A stretch of DNA of 64,000 nt from the NCBI RefSeq assembly GCF_003862485.1, contig NZ_RRCM01000001.1, forward strand, positions 1,421,374-1,485,373. The letters run 5' to 3'. The notes under the pieces are model-generated. The model was not told where the DNA came from and did no database searches. It saw only the letters and a list, made by a program, of their open reading frames with translations. A program made the translations under genes and the position numbers. This document shows, piece after piece, positions 45,661 to 54,272 of this stretch. This stretch comes from Lachnoanaerobaculum orale (GTDB lineage: Bacteria; Bacillota; Clostridia; Lachnospirales; Lachnospiraceae). The stretch's first letter is position 1. Each line of letters opens with the position of its first letter.

Positions 45661-46221
45661 CTATCTTGCTTTTAAAATATGGTCCATCACAATATCATAC
45701 TCATTTGCTTCAAAGTCTATATCGGTCTGAAAATCATATACCGGTCCTATAAGAGTATTCTCACTGTGTAAGCCGAAATATCTGTCATAGTAGCCGGCAC
45801 CGAAGCCGAGCCTTTTACCGTGCTTATTTAAGCCGATAAGCGGCACCAATACCTTTGCGCCTTTTGGAATAATCTCTTCACATGAAAGGCTTGGCTCAAG
45901 TATTCCGAACTTTGACCTTTCAAGATTGTCAAGTGAGTATACTCTGAAAAACTTCATATCCTTTCCGCAGACTCTTGGAAGCCCCAAAGCTATATCTATA
46001 TTGTAATTTTCCTTATAATATCCGCTTAGAATCTTTTCAAACAGCGGCCTTAAATCTATTTCATTTCCAAGCGGCATAAATCCGAGCACCACTGTATCTT
46101 TTGACTCTTTTAATATAGAGTCAATATCTTTTATAATGCTTTCACTTGCAACTTGTACTTCCTCTTTTGTAAGTGAATTCCTTTTTTTAAGTAAAAGTTC
46201 TCTAGCCTCTTTCTTAGTCAT
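45661..46221 (-). CDS. 5-formyltetrahydrofolate cyclo-ligase
   Basis: 186 residues. Converts 5-formyl-THF to 5,10-methenyl-THF with ATP. Seen: RELLLKKRNSL at the N-terminus, VLGFMPLGNEIDLRPLF and LVPLIGLNKHGKRLGFGAGYYDRYF, the nucleotide/folate site of the family. ATG 46221 (MTKKEARELL) overlaps the UPF0291 gene by 8 bases; a TTG 24 bases upstream is the alternative. One-carbon function adjoining tRNA and repair genes is probably just operon packing. Confidence 0.94.
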   Translation of the reverse strand: MTKKEARELLLKKRNSLTKEEVQVASESIIKDIDSILKESKDTVVLGFMPLGNEIDLRPLFEKILSGYYKENYNIDIALGLPRVCGKDMKFFRVYSLDNLERSKFGILEPSLSCEEIIPKGAKVLVPLIGLNKHGKRLGFGAGYYDRYFGLHSENTLIGPVYDFQTDIDFEANEYDIVMDHILKAR

Positions 46222-46432
46222 TTTTATTTCCGAACTTTTTACCAAGGTCTGTAATACTGCCGTCGGCTTCCTTTATTGACACATTATTAAGGCTTTGTCT
46301 TAAGTTTTCTTTTACAGCCTCCAAATATTCTTTTCTAAGCTCGGCCTGTTCCTTTTTTTCTTCCTCGGTCAGACCTACACTCTTTTGTTTATGTGCCAAT
46401 GTATTTATTCTGTCAATCTTTATATTATCCAT
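46214..46432 (-). CDS. UPF0291 family small protein (YnzC-like)
   Basis: 72 residues, almost all helix. INTLAHKQKSVGLTEEEKKE followed by LRKEYLEAVKENLR is the signature of the UPF0291/DUF896 family, which includes Bacillus YnzC from the SOS yneA operon. Function unsettled. ATG 46432 has AGAGGTG upstream; the gene sits between proB and the cyclo-ligase with overlaps or 10-base gaps. Confidence 0.92.
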   Translation of the reverse strand: MDNIKIDRINTLAHKQKSVGLTEEEKKEQAELRKEYLEAVKENLRQSLNNVSIKEADGSITDLGKKFGNKND

Positions 46433-46442
46433 CTTTCACCTC

Positions 46443-47276
46443 TTATTCCAAACAATTCAGCCAATCAAAATCCTTATTTTGTTTAGCCGGAAAATATGTT
46501 CCTATTTTTTCACCTTTTGCAATATTTTCTATTATACTCATATCGCTTGCACTTGCAATTACCATATCACATCCTGAATTGGTGGCAATCTGTGCCGCCA
46601 AAAGCTTTGTATACATTCCGCCGGTTCCAAGATTTGACTTTGAAGTGGACTTACCCATACTCATATATTTGTCTACATCGTCCACATAGTCGATAAACTT
46701 TGCATCCTTATTTGTATTCGGGTCGTCTGTATACAATCCGTCAATATCAGATAAAAGTATCAAAAGGTCGGCTTCAGTCAATGCGCTTACCAAAGCGGAA
46801 AGTCTGTCATTGTCTCCGAACTGTATCTCATATGTTGAAATAGTATCGTTTTCATTGACTATAGGTACCGCCCCGTATGCCAAAAGCTGTGTAAATGTAG
46901 CCTTTGCATTGTCACGGTAGGTATCATCCGTGATAGTGGTCTTTGTCATCAAAATCTGTGCTATTCTTATACTGTACTCTGAAAAAAGCTTTCTGTATTC
47001 CATTATAAGTCTGGCCTGACCTATTGCGGCAAGCGCCTGCTTCTCACATAGAGTTGACGGCTTTTCGTTTATTCCGAGTGAATGTCTGCCTGTTGCAATA
47101 GCACCTGATGAAACAAGTATTACCTCCTTACCTGCTCCCTTCAAATCGGCTATCCGCCTTATAAGTTTTTCTATCTTTGAAAGATTAAGCTCACCTGTCT
47201 CACTGTGTGTGATACTTGAAGAACCTATCTTTATAACAATCCTTTTGGCATCTCTTACTTTTTTTCTTATATCCAT
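46443..47276 (-). CDS. proB: Glutamate 5-kinase (short form without PUA domain)
   Basis: 277 residues: only the amino-acid kinase domain, no C-terminal PUA domain. Seen: RIVIKIGSSSITH, ILVSSGAIATGRHSLG, IVNENDTIST, LSDIDGLYTDDP and GTGGMYTKLLAAQIA. First step of proline synthesis from glutamate. proA is not in the window; proC is 14 kb away at 61.5 kb, so the pathway is split. Its start overlaps the flavoprotein stop by one base (TAATG). Confidence 0.95.
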   Translation of the reverse strand: MDIRKKVRDAKRIVIKIGSSSITHSETGELNLSKIEKLIRRIADLKGAGKEVILVSSGAIATGRHSLGINEKPSTLCEKQALAAIGQARLIMEYRKLFSEYSIRIAQILMTKTTITDDTYRDNAKATFTQLLAYGAVPIVNENDTISTYEIQFGDNDRLSALVSALTEADLLILLSDIDGLYTDDPNTNKDAKFIDYVDDVDKYMSMGKSTSKSNLGTGGMYTKLLAAQIATNSGCDMVIASASDMSIIENIAKGEKIGTYFPAKQNKDFDWLNCLE

Positions 47277-48892
47277 TACAGCTCCTTGTAACTCTCAATA
47301 ATTCTCTCGGCCACCTTAAGCCCGTCCATAGCCGCACTCATTATACCGCCTGCATATCCTGCGCCCTCACCGCAAGGGTATATACCTGAAATATTTGACT
47401 CAAGCACCTCGTTTCTACTTATTCTTACCGGAGATGAAGTCCTTGACTCTATAGCCGCCACATATGCTTCATCATTTATAAAGCCTTTTATCTTCCTGTC
47501 AAAATCTTTGAAAGCCTCTTTCATACTCTCATAGATTTCCGTAGGGAAAAGCTTGTCAACTCTTGATATCTTTGTGGCTCCTTTTATCTTAAGGTCTTCA
47601 GTTTCAAAGTCCTTACTTTCCACACCGTCTAAGAAATCTACCAGTCTTTGTACAGGTACTTTGCCTTCTCCCATCTTATACGCATTTTCCTCAAGTCGCC
47701 TTTGAAACTCTATCCCCTTTAGAGGGTCGTCATTGTCGCCATATTTGTCAAAATCTTCTTCAGATACACTTACAATTATGGCCGAATTGGCTTCACCTGA
47801 ATCTCTTTTATGGTAGCTCATGCCGTTTACGGCAATTCTTTCACCTTCTGTGGAAGCATTCACTATGAATCCTCCGGGGCACATACAAAATGAGTACACA
47901 CCTCTGTCAAAGCTTGATCTGAATGTAAGCTTATACGGTGCCGGCGATAAAAATGCCGCTTCCTTTTTCCCGTACTGTGATACATCTATCAGATTCTGTG
48001 AATGTGAAACTCTTATTCCCAGTGCAAAAGCCTTAGGTTCCATATAAATATTAAGGTCTTTTAACAGCTTAAAAGTATCTCTTGCACTGTGTCCGAGTGC
48101 CAAAATTATATCCTCACAAGGTATATCTTCCGTCTGATTTGTCTTTGTATTTAATACCTTTATATTCTTGATTTTTTTATCTATATCTTCTATATCTATA
48201 AGCTTGGTATCAAATCTTACTTCTCCTCCAAGTCTTATTATCTCTTCTCTGATTGACTTAACTATACCCGTCAAAAGATCCGTTCCTATATGAGGCTTGT
48301 TGTCATAAAGTATCTCTTTCGGAGCTCCGTATTCCACTAAAGTCTCAAGTACAAACTTATTTCTTCCGAAAGTATCCTTTACCAAGGTGTTTAACTTGCC
48401 GTCTGAGAATGTACCTGCACCGCCTTCACCGAATGAAACATTCGATTCCGGATTCAACTTGCCCTCATTCCAGAACCTGTCCACACTTTCTTTTCTTTCC
48501 TCTACACATTCACCGCGCTCTATTACTATAGGTTTTAACCCGTTTTTAGCCAGTAAGAGTGCCGCAAATATGCCTGCCGGACCGAAGCCCACCACTACAG
48601 GTCTTTTAATATCAGCCGCTTTCAGCCCTTTTGCATCCTTATAGGCATATATTACAGGCTTTGCAAGGCTTAAGCTCTTATTTCTTTTTAAATACTTCTC
48701 TTCATTACAAACACTTACATCTATAGAATAAGAATAAAAAATTTCAGGCTTTTTTCTGGCATCTACAGATCTCTTTTTTATTTCTATACTCTTTATCTCA
48801 TCTATATTGCAACCGACAGTCTTCGCTATCTTTTTTCTCAAATCATTTTCATCATGATGTACACCCAGTTGCAAAGAATTTATATGTAACAT
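47276..48892 (-). CDS. FAD-dependent oxidoreductase (COG2509-like)
   Basis: 538 residues. An N-terminal ferredoxin-fold extension (about 1-85) precedes the FAD domain with VVGFGPAGIFAALLLAKNGL and an ERG acidic end, NVSFGEGGAGTFSDGKLNT, the LALGHSARDTF and CMCPGGFIVNAST blocks, and C-terminal GIYPCGEGAGYAGGIMSAAMDGL. This is the uncharacterised 'FAD-dependent dehydrogenase' group found widely in Firmicutes; substrate unknown. Beside a second flavoprotein gene. Confidence 0.9.
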   Translation of the reverse strand: MLHINSLQLGVHHDENDLRKKIAKTVGCNIDEIKSIEIKKRSVDARKKPEIFYSYSIDVSVCNEEKYLKRNKSLSLAKPVIYAYKDAKGLKAADIKRPVVVGFGPAGIFAALLLAKNGLKPIVIERGECVEERKESVDRFWNEGKLNPESNVSFGEGGAGTFSDGKLNTLVKDTFGRNKFVLETLVEYGAPKEILYDNKPHIGTDLLTGIVKSIREEIIRLGGEVRFDTKLIDIEDIDKKIKNIKVLNTKTNQTEDIPCEDIILALGHSARDTFKLLKDLNIYMEPKAFALGIRVSHSQNLIDVSQYGKKEAAFLSPAPYKLTFRSSFDRGVYSFCMCPGGFIVNASTEGERIAVNGMSYHKRDSGEANSAIIVSVSEEDFDKYGDNDDPLKGIEFQRRLEENAYKMGEGKVPVQRLVDFLDGVESKDFETEDLKIKGATKISRVDKLFPTEIYESMKEAFKDFDRKIKGFINDEAYVAAIESRTSSPVRISRNEVLESNISGIYPCGEGAGYAGGIMSAAMDGLKVAERIIESYKEL

Positions 48893-48902
48893 ATTCTCAC
48901 CC

Positions 48903-50114
48903 TTATAATCCGTTTCCTGCTATATAACCCGATGTCCATGCCCACTGCAGATTATAGCCTCCGCATATTCCGTCCACATCAAGTATTTCACCTGCAAAGT
49001 ACAGATTTTTTATAGACTTATACATCAGATTTTCATCCACATCCTTTAGAGGAATTCCTCCCGTGCATACCTGTGCCTTGTCAAAATCACCGCTTGCCTT
49101 TACTTTAAAATCAAGCTTCTTACAAAGTAAAACAAGTCTGTCAAAGCTTTTTTTATCAATCTTTTTTATTTTTATCTCAGGAGAAATTTTGGCAGCTTCA
49201 AGTATTCCAAGCCAAAGCTTACTGTTTATAAGCCCGTTGCCAATGTCCTCAATTGTAATAAATGAAGGTATATTTTTTCTGCTGTTAAGTATCTTTTCTA
49301 TATCCCCGATATGCGAGAACATATCAAGCCTTACAATTACACTTTTTCTTTCATAAAGCAGTTTACTTACATATCTGCTCACCTGAAAGGTAGGGATACC
49401 CGAAATACCGCTGTCAGCAAACTGCAGTTCTCCGAAGTCTCCGGCAATCTTTTTATTATCACAATATACAGATATTTCACACTTTGCCCTGACACCCGAT
49501 GTCATCTTAAAAAAGAGCTTATCATCAAGCTTAATACCGCAAAGTGCCGGCAAAGGAGGTCTATACTTTATATTCAGCTTGTCAAGTACAGGTAAAAAAG
49601 AACCGTCACTTCCAAGCTTAGGCGCCGCCTTAAGCCCTGTCGCCACTATAAGCTTATCAAAGTATAACTTACTTATCTTTTTTTGTGTATCACAGACATC
49701 TACAAAAAAACCTTTCTCAGAGAACTTTATATCCTTTACATATGTATTTAAAAGTATATCCGCGTCATATCTGTTAAGTTCCATCAAAAGTGCATTTCTT
49801 ATGGAAGCGGCCTGCTCCGAAGCCGGATAAACATATCCGTCTCTGATATACTCCACCACTCCGATACTGTTAAAAAACTTTATAGTATCAAAACGGCCGA
49901 ATCTGTCTGTAAATTCAATCACTTTGTAATTGTTGTGAAAATTTGCAGCTTCCATTCTTGTGTTTGTAAAATTACATTTGCCGTTTCCGGTTGACAGTAT
50001 CTTCTTTAGAAGCTTGTCATTATGTTCTATGACGGTAACTTCATTCTTTCCCTTACACGCAAATAGAGCAGACATTATACCTGCTGCTCCACCGCCAATA
50101 ATCCCAACTTTCAT
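48903..50114 (-). CDS. HI0933-like NAD(P)/FAD-dependent oxidoreductase
   Basis: 403 residues. FAD-binding VGIIGGGAAGIMSALFACKG, then STGNGKCNFTN, the family hallmark, LIVATGLKAAPKLGSDGSF, and C-terminal FAGEILDVDGICGGYNLQWAW. HI0933/YhiN family; biological role not established. Its ATG overlaps the flippase stop (ATGA). Confidence 0.93.
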   Translation of the reverse strand: MKVGIIGGGAAGIMSALFACKGKNEVTVIEHNDKLLKKILSTGNGKCNFTNTRMEAANFHNNYKVIEFTDRFGRFDTIKFFNSIGVVEYIRDGYVYPASEQAASIRNALLMELNRYDADILLNTYVKDIKFSEKGFFVDVCDTQKKISKLYFDKLIVATGLKAAPKLGSDGSFLPVLDKLNIKYRPPLPALCGIKLDDKLFFKMTSGVRAKCEISVYCDNKKIAGDFGELQFADSGISGIPTFQVSRYVSKLLYERKSVIVRLDMFSHIGDIEKILNSRKNIPSFITIEDIGNGLINSKLWLGILEAAKISPEIKIKKIDKKSFDRLVLLCKKLDFKVKASGDFDKAQVCTGGIPLKDVDENLMYKSIKNLYFAGEILDVDGICGGYNLQWAWTSGYIAGNGL

Positions 50115-51766
50115 TTCAAAAGCCTGACTTTCTGTAAAATACTTACCAACTTCTTGCCCTTTGGCATCTGCAATATCTCATTCTTTGAGATTGTCCTTGT
50201 ACCTATCAAAAGTATCGCATATACCGGAACACCTACCGCTACAGGTATCATTGTAAGCAAAGCCCTACTCTGTGTAAACATTCTAAGTCCTGCATATGCC
50301 ATATACACAGCTATTCCCATAATACCGGCACAGATAAAAGGCATCAAAAATGTCTTTATAACTTCCTGCCTGTAGTATAAATTCTTCCTTATACTTCTTG
50401 CATTCAATATACACATAGACAGTGCGAATACCATATTTCCAAATACCAATCCTATTACATTTGACTTAAACGCAAACAATAATATATACAAAACAATAAA
50501 ATGGATAACAAGTGATATGGCCGCATTCTTTACAGGTCTGTTGATAAGATTTGTACCCTGTAATATAGCATTTGTAACTGTGGATATGGAATAAAGCACA
50601 ACTACAGCCGAACCTATAATCATAAGATATGAAGCCAAAATTGCATCATCTGCAGAATTAAACAGTATCCCCATAACAGGTACCGAAACCACCGCCAGAC
50701 CTATTGCACACGGGAAACTTACTATAGTTGCAAATCTGATTACCATAGAAATCTTTGAGTTCACATCTCCCTTATCGCCCCTTGAAAAGCTTCTTGAAAC
50801 GGTAGGAATCAAAGAAGACGACATTGCATTCGCTATAGCCACAGGTACATTTACAAGCACCAGATACCCTCCGGTATATATACCGTAAAGCCTTGAAGTC
50901 TCATACTCAAGACCCAGTGCCTTCATACTCTGTCCGAAAACCATACCGTCAAGTACGGAGTTTATATTGTAAATTGCTGTAGAAGCTATAACAGGTATAA
51001 CAGTAAGCACAAGCACCTTTGTGATATGTGAAAAGCTCTCTTTCTTTGAAGTATTGTCCTCTCTAAGACTCTTACGCCTTTTTCCTGCGGTCAAAAATAA
51101 GAATACAAATATTATTAAAAGAGCCGTTACTGTACCTGCACCTGTACCGATAGTGCCTCCCGCCGCACCGTAAGCCGCCTTTACATCGTTTCCCTTTGCA
51201 CCCTTTATTGCCATCTCACACAAATAATATGCTGCTCCTACAGATACCGCAGCATTTATTATCTGTTCAAAAATCTGTGAAACGGCTGTAGGCACCATAG
51301 TGGAATGTCCTTGGAAATATCCGCGAAACACTCCAAGATAAGCCATTATCCATATGGTAGGGGCAAGGCTCTTTAGCGCATACTTTGCCAAAGGCATCTG
51401 ATACAGACTGCTTGCAAAATAATCCGCACCGAAAAATACTACACAAAATCCTATTCCGCCTACTATAGTTGCATAGATTAAAGCCGCTCTAAGTATCTTT
51501 CCGGCATTCCTGTATTCATTCTTTGCAATCCTTGCCGAAACCATCTTGCTTACCGCAAGCGGCAATGAATATGAGGACAACAAAAGAATGATTGCATATA
51601 GATTGTATGCTGTGGAATAGTATCCCATACCTTCACTTCCTATAATTCTAAGAAGCGGAACTCTATACGCAAGTCCTATCAGTCTTACAAGTATTCCTGC
51701 TACAGCCAATATGGCTCCCTGAACCAAAAAATTATTAGATCCACTCTTTTTCTTTTTAACCGGCAT
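50111..51766 (-). CDS. MATE-like polysaccharide flippase (SpoVB/MurJ-like)
   Basis: 551 residues with about 14 membrane helices and a basic N-terminal tail. The MVF/polysaccharide-synthase fold is suggested by QGAILAVAGILVRLIGLAYRV at helix 1, GSEGMGYYSTAY and the FRGYFQGHSTMVPTAVSQIFEQ block typical of SpoVB and lipid II flippase Amj/MurJ-like proteins of Firmicutes. It probably flips a lipid-linked cell-wall precursor. Overlaps ybeY by one base. Confidence 0.88.
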   Translation of the reverse strand: MPVKKKKSGSNNFLVQGAILAVAGILVRLIGLAYRVPLLRIIGSEGMGYYSTAYNLYAIILLLSSYSLPLAVSKMVSARIAKNEYRNAGKILRAALIYATIVGGIGFCVVFFGADYFASSLYQMPLAKYALKSLAPTIWIMAYLGVFRGYFQGHSTMVPTAVSQIFEQIINAAVSVGAAYYLCEMAIKGAKGNDVKAAYGAAGGTIGTGAGTVTALLIIFVFLFLTAGKRRKSLREDNTSKKESFSHITKVLVLTVIPVIASTAIYNINSVLDGMVFGQSMKALGLEYETSRLYGIYTGGYLVLVNVPVAIANAMSSSLIPTVSRSFSRGDKGDVNSKISMVIRFATIVSFPCAIGLAVVSVPVMGILFNSADDAILASYLMIIGSAVVVLYSISTVTNAILQGTNLINRPVKNAAISLVIHFIVLYILLFAFKSNVIGLVFGNMVFALSMCILNARSIRKNLYYRQEVIKTFLMPFICAGIMGIAVYMAYAGLRMFTQSRALLTMIPVAVGVPVYAILLIGTRTISKNEILQMPKGKKLVSILQKVRLLK

Positions 51767-52260
51767 TATCTGCTAATCCCTTCAAGCTCCAAAATTTTTC
51801 TTTGTCTGTCTTCCATAACCACTCTGTCTTCATCCACCATATGGTCATACCCCATAAGATGAAGCATTGAGTGTACCACCAAAAATGCAAGTTCTCTGGT
51901 CTCACTGTGACCGTATTCTATAGCCTGCTCTTTTATATGATCTGTGGAAAGTATAATATCACCAAGCAGCAGCTCACCGGTCTCAGGATTAAAGGCATCC
52001 ACACTCTCTTCAATATTATCAAAGTTTCCGGGGATTTCAAACTCGTTAAAAGGAAATGATAAAACATCTGTAGACTTATCAATTCCCCTGTATTCACTGT
52101 TTATCTTCCTTATCTCTTCATCGTCCACAAAAGTCACCGAAACCTCGGCTTCATAAGGACAATTTTCAAAGTCAAGTGCAGATACCACCATCTTGTTTAC
52201 TATCTCTTCATACGGTATATCAAGTTTTTTTTCAGACTCATAGCTTATCTCTATAGTCAT
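51766..52260 (-). CDS. ybeY: Endoribonuclease YbeY
   Basis: 164 residues. The zinc motif HSMLHLMGYDH (H-x3-H-x5-H) is complete near residue 130. Single-strand endoribonuclease for 16S rRNA 3' maturation and ribosome quality control. Directly downstream of phoH, the usual ybeZ-ybeY order. Confidence 0.96.
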   Translation of the reverse strand: MTIEISYESEKKLDIPYEEIVNKMVVSALDFENCPYEAEVSVTFVDDEEIRKINSEYRGIDKSTDVLSFPFNEFEIPGNFDNIEESVDAFNPETGELLLGDIILSTDHIKEQAIEYGHSETRELAFLVVHSMLHLMGYDHMVDEDRVVMEDRQRKILELEGISR

Positions 52261-52284
52261 ACTCCCTCGCCAAAGCCTAAAGGC

Positions 52285-53283
52285 TTATCTTCTAAATCTT
52301 TTTTTATCTTCCTTATCCTTTGACATATTTTTCTTTTCATATATATCATAGGCTTCTACAATCTTTTGTACCAAAGGATGACGAACAACATCCTTATTTG
52401 TAAGCATACAAACACCTATATCATCAATATTCTTAAGTATTTTCAGCGCAATATCAAGTCCCGATGTCTGCCCCTGCGGCAAATCCTTCTGGCTCTGATC
52501 TCCCGTCACTATCACCTTTGAGCCGAAACCTATTCTTGTAAGGAACATCTTCATCTGTGCCGGAGTGGTATTTTGTGCCTCATCAAGTATTATAAAAGCA
52601 TTATCAAGGGTTCTACCTCTCATATATGCAAGAGGAGCCACCTCTATAAGACCTTTTTCCTGATTGTGCAAAAAGCTGTCCGCACCCATTATCTGATAAA
52701 GCGCGTCATAAAGCGGCCTCAGATAAGGATCTATCTTACTTTGCAGATCTCCCGGCAAAAATCCGAGTTTCTCTCCGGCCTCAATAGCCGGTCTTGTAAG
52801 AATAATCCTGTTTACGGCACCGTCTTTAAAAGCCTGTATCGCCATGGCCATAGCCAAATATGTCTTACCCGTACCGGCAGGTCCTACACCGAAGACTATC
52901 ATCTTGTTTCTTATAAGATCCACATACTGCTTCTGACCCAAAGTCTTAGGCTTTATAGGCTTGCCCAAAATAGTTCTGGCTATCACATCCTGATCTATCT
53001 CAAGTATCTTGTCGTCTTCCAATGTAAATGATAATGAAAGTGCATAATCCACGTTCTGCTCTGTGATCTGATTGCCCCTTTTTGAAAGCTCGATAAGGTT
53101 GTTGAATACGGATTTTGCCTTGTCCACATAGGCTTTAGGTCCTATTATCTTTATGCTGCCATCTCTGGCAATCATGCTGACTTTAAGAGTTCTCTCAATC
53201 TTCTTTAAATACACGTCAAACTCGCCGCAGACATTCCTTTCATGCTCCATAGGTATATCTATAATATTTTCAATAATGCTCAA
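52285..53283 (-). CDS. PhoH-family ATPase (YbeZ-like)
   Basis: 332 residues. An N-terminal KH-like RNA-binding part (about 30-90, SMIARDGSIKIIGPKAYVDKA) and a PhoH ATPase with Walker A GPAGTGKTYLAMAMAIQAF, RPAIEAGEKLGFLPGDLQSK, Walker B FIILDEAQNTTPAQMKMFLT and VTGDQSQKDLP. Partner of YbeY in rRNA processing. The start is TTG 53283 with GGAG 6-8 bases upstream. First gene of the long run; it follows the rpsU terminator, so some transcription may come through from rpsU. Confidence 0.94.
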   Translation of the reverse strand: MSIIENIIDIPMEHERNVCGEFDVYLKKIERTLKVSMIARDGSIKIIGPKAYVDKAKSVFNNLIELSKRGNQITEQNVDYALSLSFTLEDDKILEIDQDVIARTILGKPIKPKTLGQKQYVDLIRNKMIVFGVGPAGTGKTYLAMAMAIQAFKDGAVNRIILTRPAIEAGEKLGFLPGDLQSKIDPYLRPLYDALYQIMGADSFLHNQEKGLIEVAPLAYMRGRTLDNAFIILDEAQNTTPAQMKMFLTRIGFGSKVIVTGDQSQKDLPQGQTSGLDIALKILKNIDDIGVCMLTNKDVVRHPLVQKIVEAYDIYEKKNMSKDKEDKKRFRR

Positions 53284-53317
53284 TATTTTCTCCTTAAAAT
53301 TATCTGTTTAAAAAGAA

Positions 53318-53341
53318 AACCCCGGTCAAATGACCGAGGTT
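53318..53341 (-). terminator. Intrinsic terminator after rpsU
   Basis: AACCTCGGTCA/TGACCGGGGTT forms an 11-bp stem (one GU pair) with a tiny AT loop, followed by TTCTTTTT on the minus strand. It lies 15 bases after the rpsU stop and 35 bases before phoH. An outer promoter for phoH was not found, so partial read-through is possible. Confidence 0.85.
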
Positions 53342-53355
53342 GTGAAAACACGCAA

Positions 53356-53532
53356 TTAATTAAACTTACGCTTTCTAGCTGCTTCAGACTTTTTCTTACG
53401 TCTTACGCTTGGCTTCTCGTAATGCTCTCTCTTACGAATTTCTTGTTGAATGCCTGCCTTAGCACAATTTCTTTTAAATCTTCTAAGTGCACTGTCAAGA
53501 CTCTCGTTTTCTTTCACAATCACGTTTGACAT
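53356..53532 (-). CDS. rpsU: 30S ribosomal protein S21
   Basis: 58 residues, very basic: begins [20 protein letters not shown] and ends in a Lys/Arg-rich tail ([15 protein letters not shown]). Family-standard length and sequence. Small-subunit protein binding near the anti-Shine-Dalgarno region. ATG 53532, with two overlapping GGAGG-like sites 11-15 bases upstream. It has a strong promoter (53578-53605) and its own terminator (53318-53341). The yqeY partner common in Firmicutes is absent. Confidence 0.97.
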   Translation of the reverse strand: MSNVIVKENESLDSALRRFKRNCAKAGIQQEIRKREHYEKPSVRRKKKSEAARKRKFN

Positions 53533-53577
53533 CTAAGATCTAACCTCCCTCCGGTTGTGAAATTCAAAATCTATATC

Positions 53578-53605
53578 ATTATACCACAAAGTACAGATTC
53601 GTCAA
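53578..53605 (-). promoter_or_regulatory. Strong promoter of rpsU
   Basis: On the minus strand TTGACG (53600-53605), 16-base spacer ending TGTGG, and a consensus TATAAT (53578-53583) giving a TGG extended -10. It lies about 46 bases before the rpsU ATG. Confidence 0.8.
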
Positions 53606-53615
53606 TATGTTTATT

Positions 53616-53933
53616 TTATTTCTTATCAAAATTGAGAGCCAAATTATTGTCGGCATCAAGAGAGTAGTTTACAAAGATGTACATATCATACCATTTGTCG
53701 TCCTCCCAAAGCTTCTCATCCTCACCTTTTTCATAAATAGACTCAAAGCTTTCAACCTCACTCTCAGGCACAAGCCATCCTCCAAGATCGCAAACTTTCA
53801 TATCATTCAACGAAATATCTCTTCCTTCAAAAGTATCACAAAAAAAGATACCGCCGAGTTTTTTGGCTTCTTCTTCTACAATACCAAGAAACTTTTCAAA
53901 ATCTTCTCCTTCATTGCTTCTTAAGCCCTGCAT
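53616..53933 (-). CDS. Small acidic hypothetical protein
   Basis: 105 residues, acidic, no signal peptide or membrane segment. Starts MQGLRSNEGEDFEKFLGIVE, and holds GIFFCDTFEGRDI and DDKWYDMYIFVNYSLDADNN. I do not recognise a family. The ATG at 53933 has AGGAG 9 bases upstream, supporting translation. It stands alone between rpsU and the Fic-like gene. Confidence 0.65.
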   Translation of the reverse strand: MQGLRSNEGEDFEKFLGIVEEEAKKLGGIFFCDTFEGRDISLNDMKVCDLGGWLVPESEVESFESIYEKGEDEKLWEDDKWYDMYIFVNYSLDADNNLALNFDKK

Positions 53934-54272
53934 CTGTATAATCTCCTGTCTTTATTACAAAATTTTCACTAAAAAATACTTTTTATATAATATCACAACA
54001 GCTACAGAAATGGAATGAAAATATACATATTTCTGATATTATTTACAAAGACCTATCTATATTGCCTGTTTTGACCTTGGTCGTTTCATCTTCTTTCTTG
54101 GTCGTTAGCTTATTTATAATCTTAGTCTATATCTTAATCGCTATGTCGTGCATTATCTTGCATCTTAGTCGTTATTTGTACGCTATACTATACGGCATTT
54201 GTCCTATTATAATCGCTTTATTGCAGTCACTTTGCCGAATATGTTTAACGTATATGATGTTACAATCTGCGA
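53934..54272. other. 339-bp gene-poor gap with degenerate repeats
   Basis: No supported gene lies here. A plus-strand reading frame (54062-54352) codes for a hydrophobic 96-residue peptide, but it overlaps the Fic-like gene and has no ribosome site. The part at 54076-54218 carries degenerate short repeats. The part nearest 53934 is AT-rich and should hold the promoter of the small acidic gene (a TGATATTAT box on the minus strand near 53984-53992 is the best candidate). Confidence 0.6.
54076..54218. repeat. Degenerate 10-base repeats, consensus CTTRRTCGYT
   Basis: Six copies on the plus strand start at 54076, 54097, 54121, 54133, 54164 and 54209; the last is most divergent (ATAATCGCTT). Spacing is irregular (21, 24, 12, 31, 45). 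On the minus strand they read AACGACCAAG. They may be a decayed coding repeat downstream of the Fic-like gene or an array of protein-binding sites. Confidence 0.5.
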
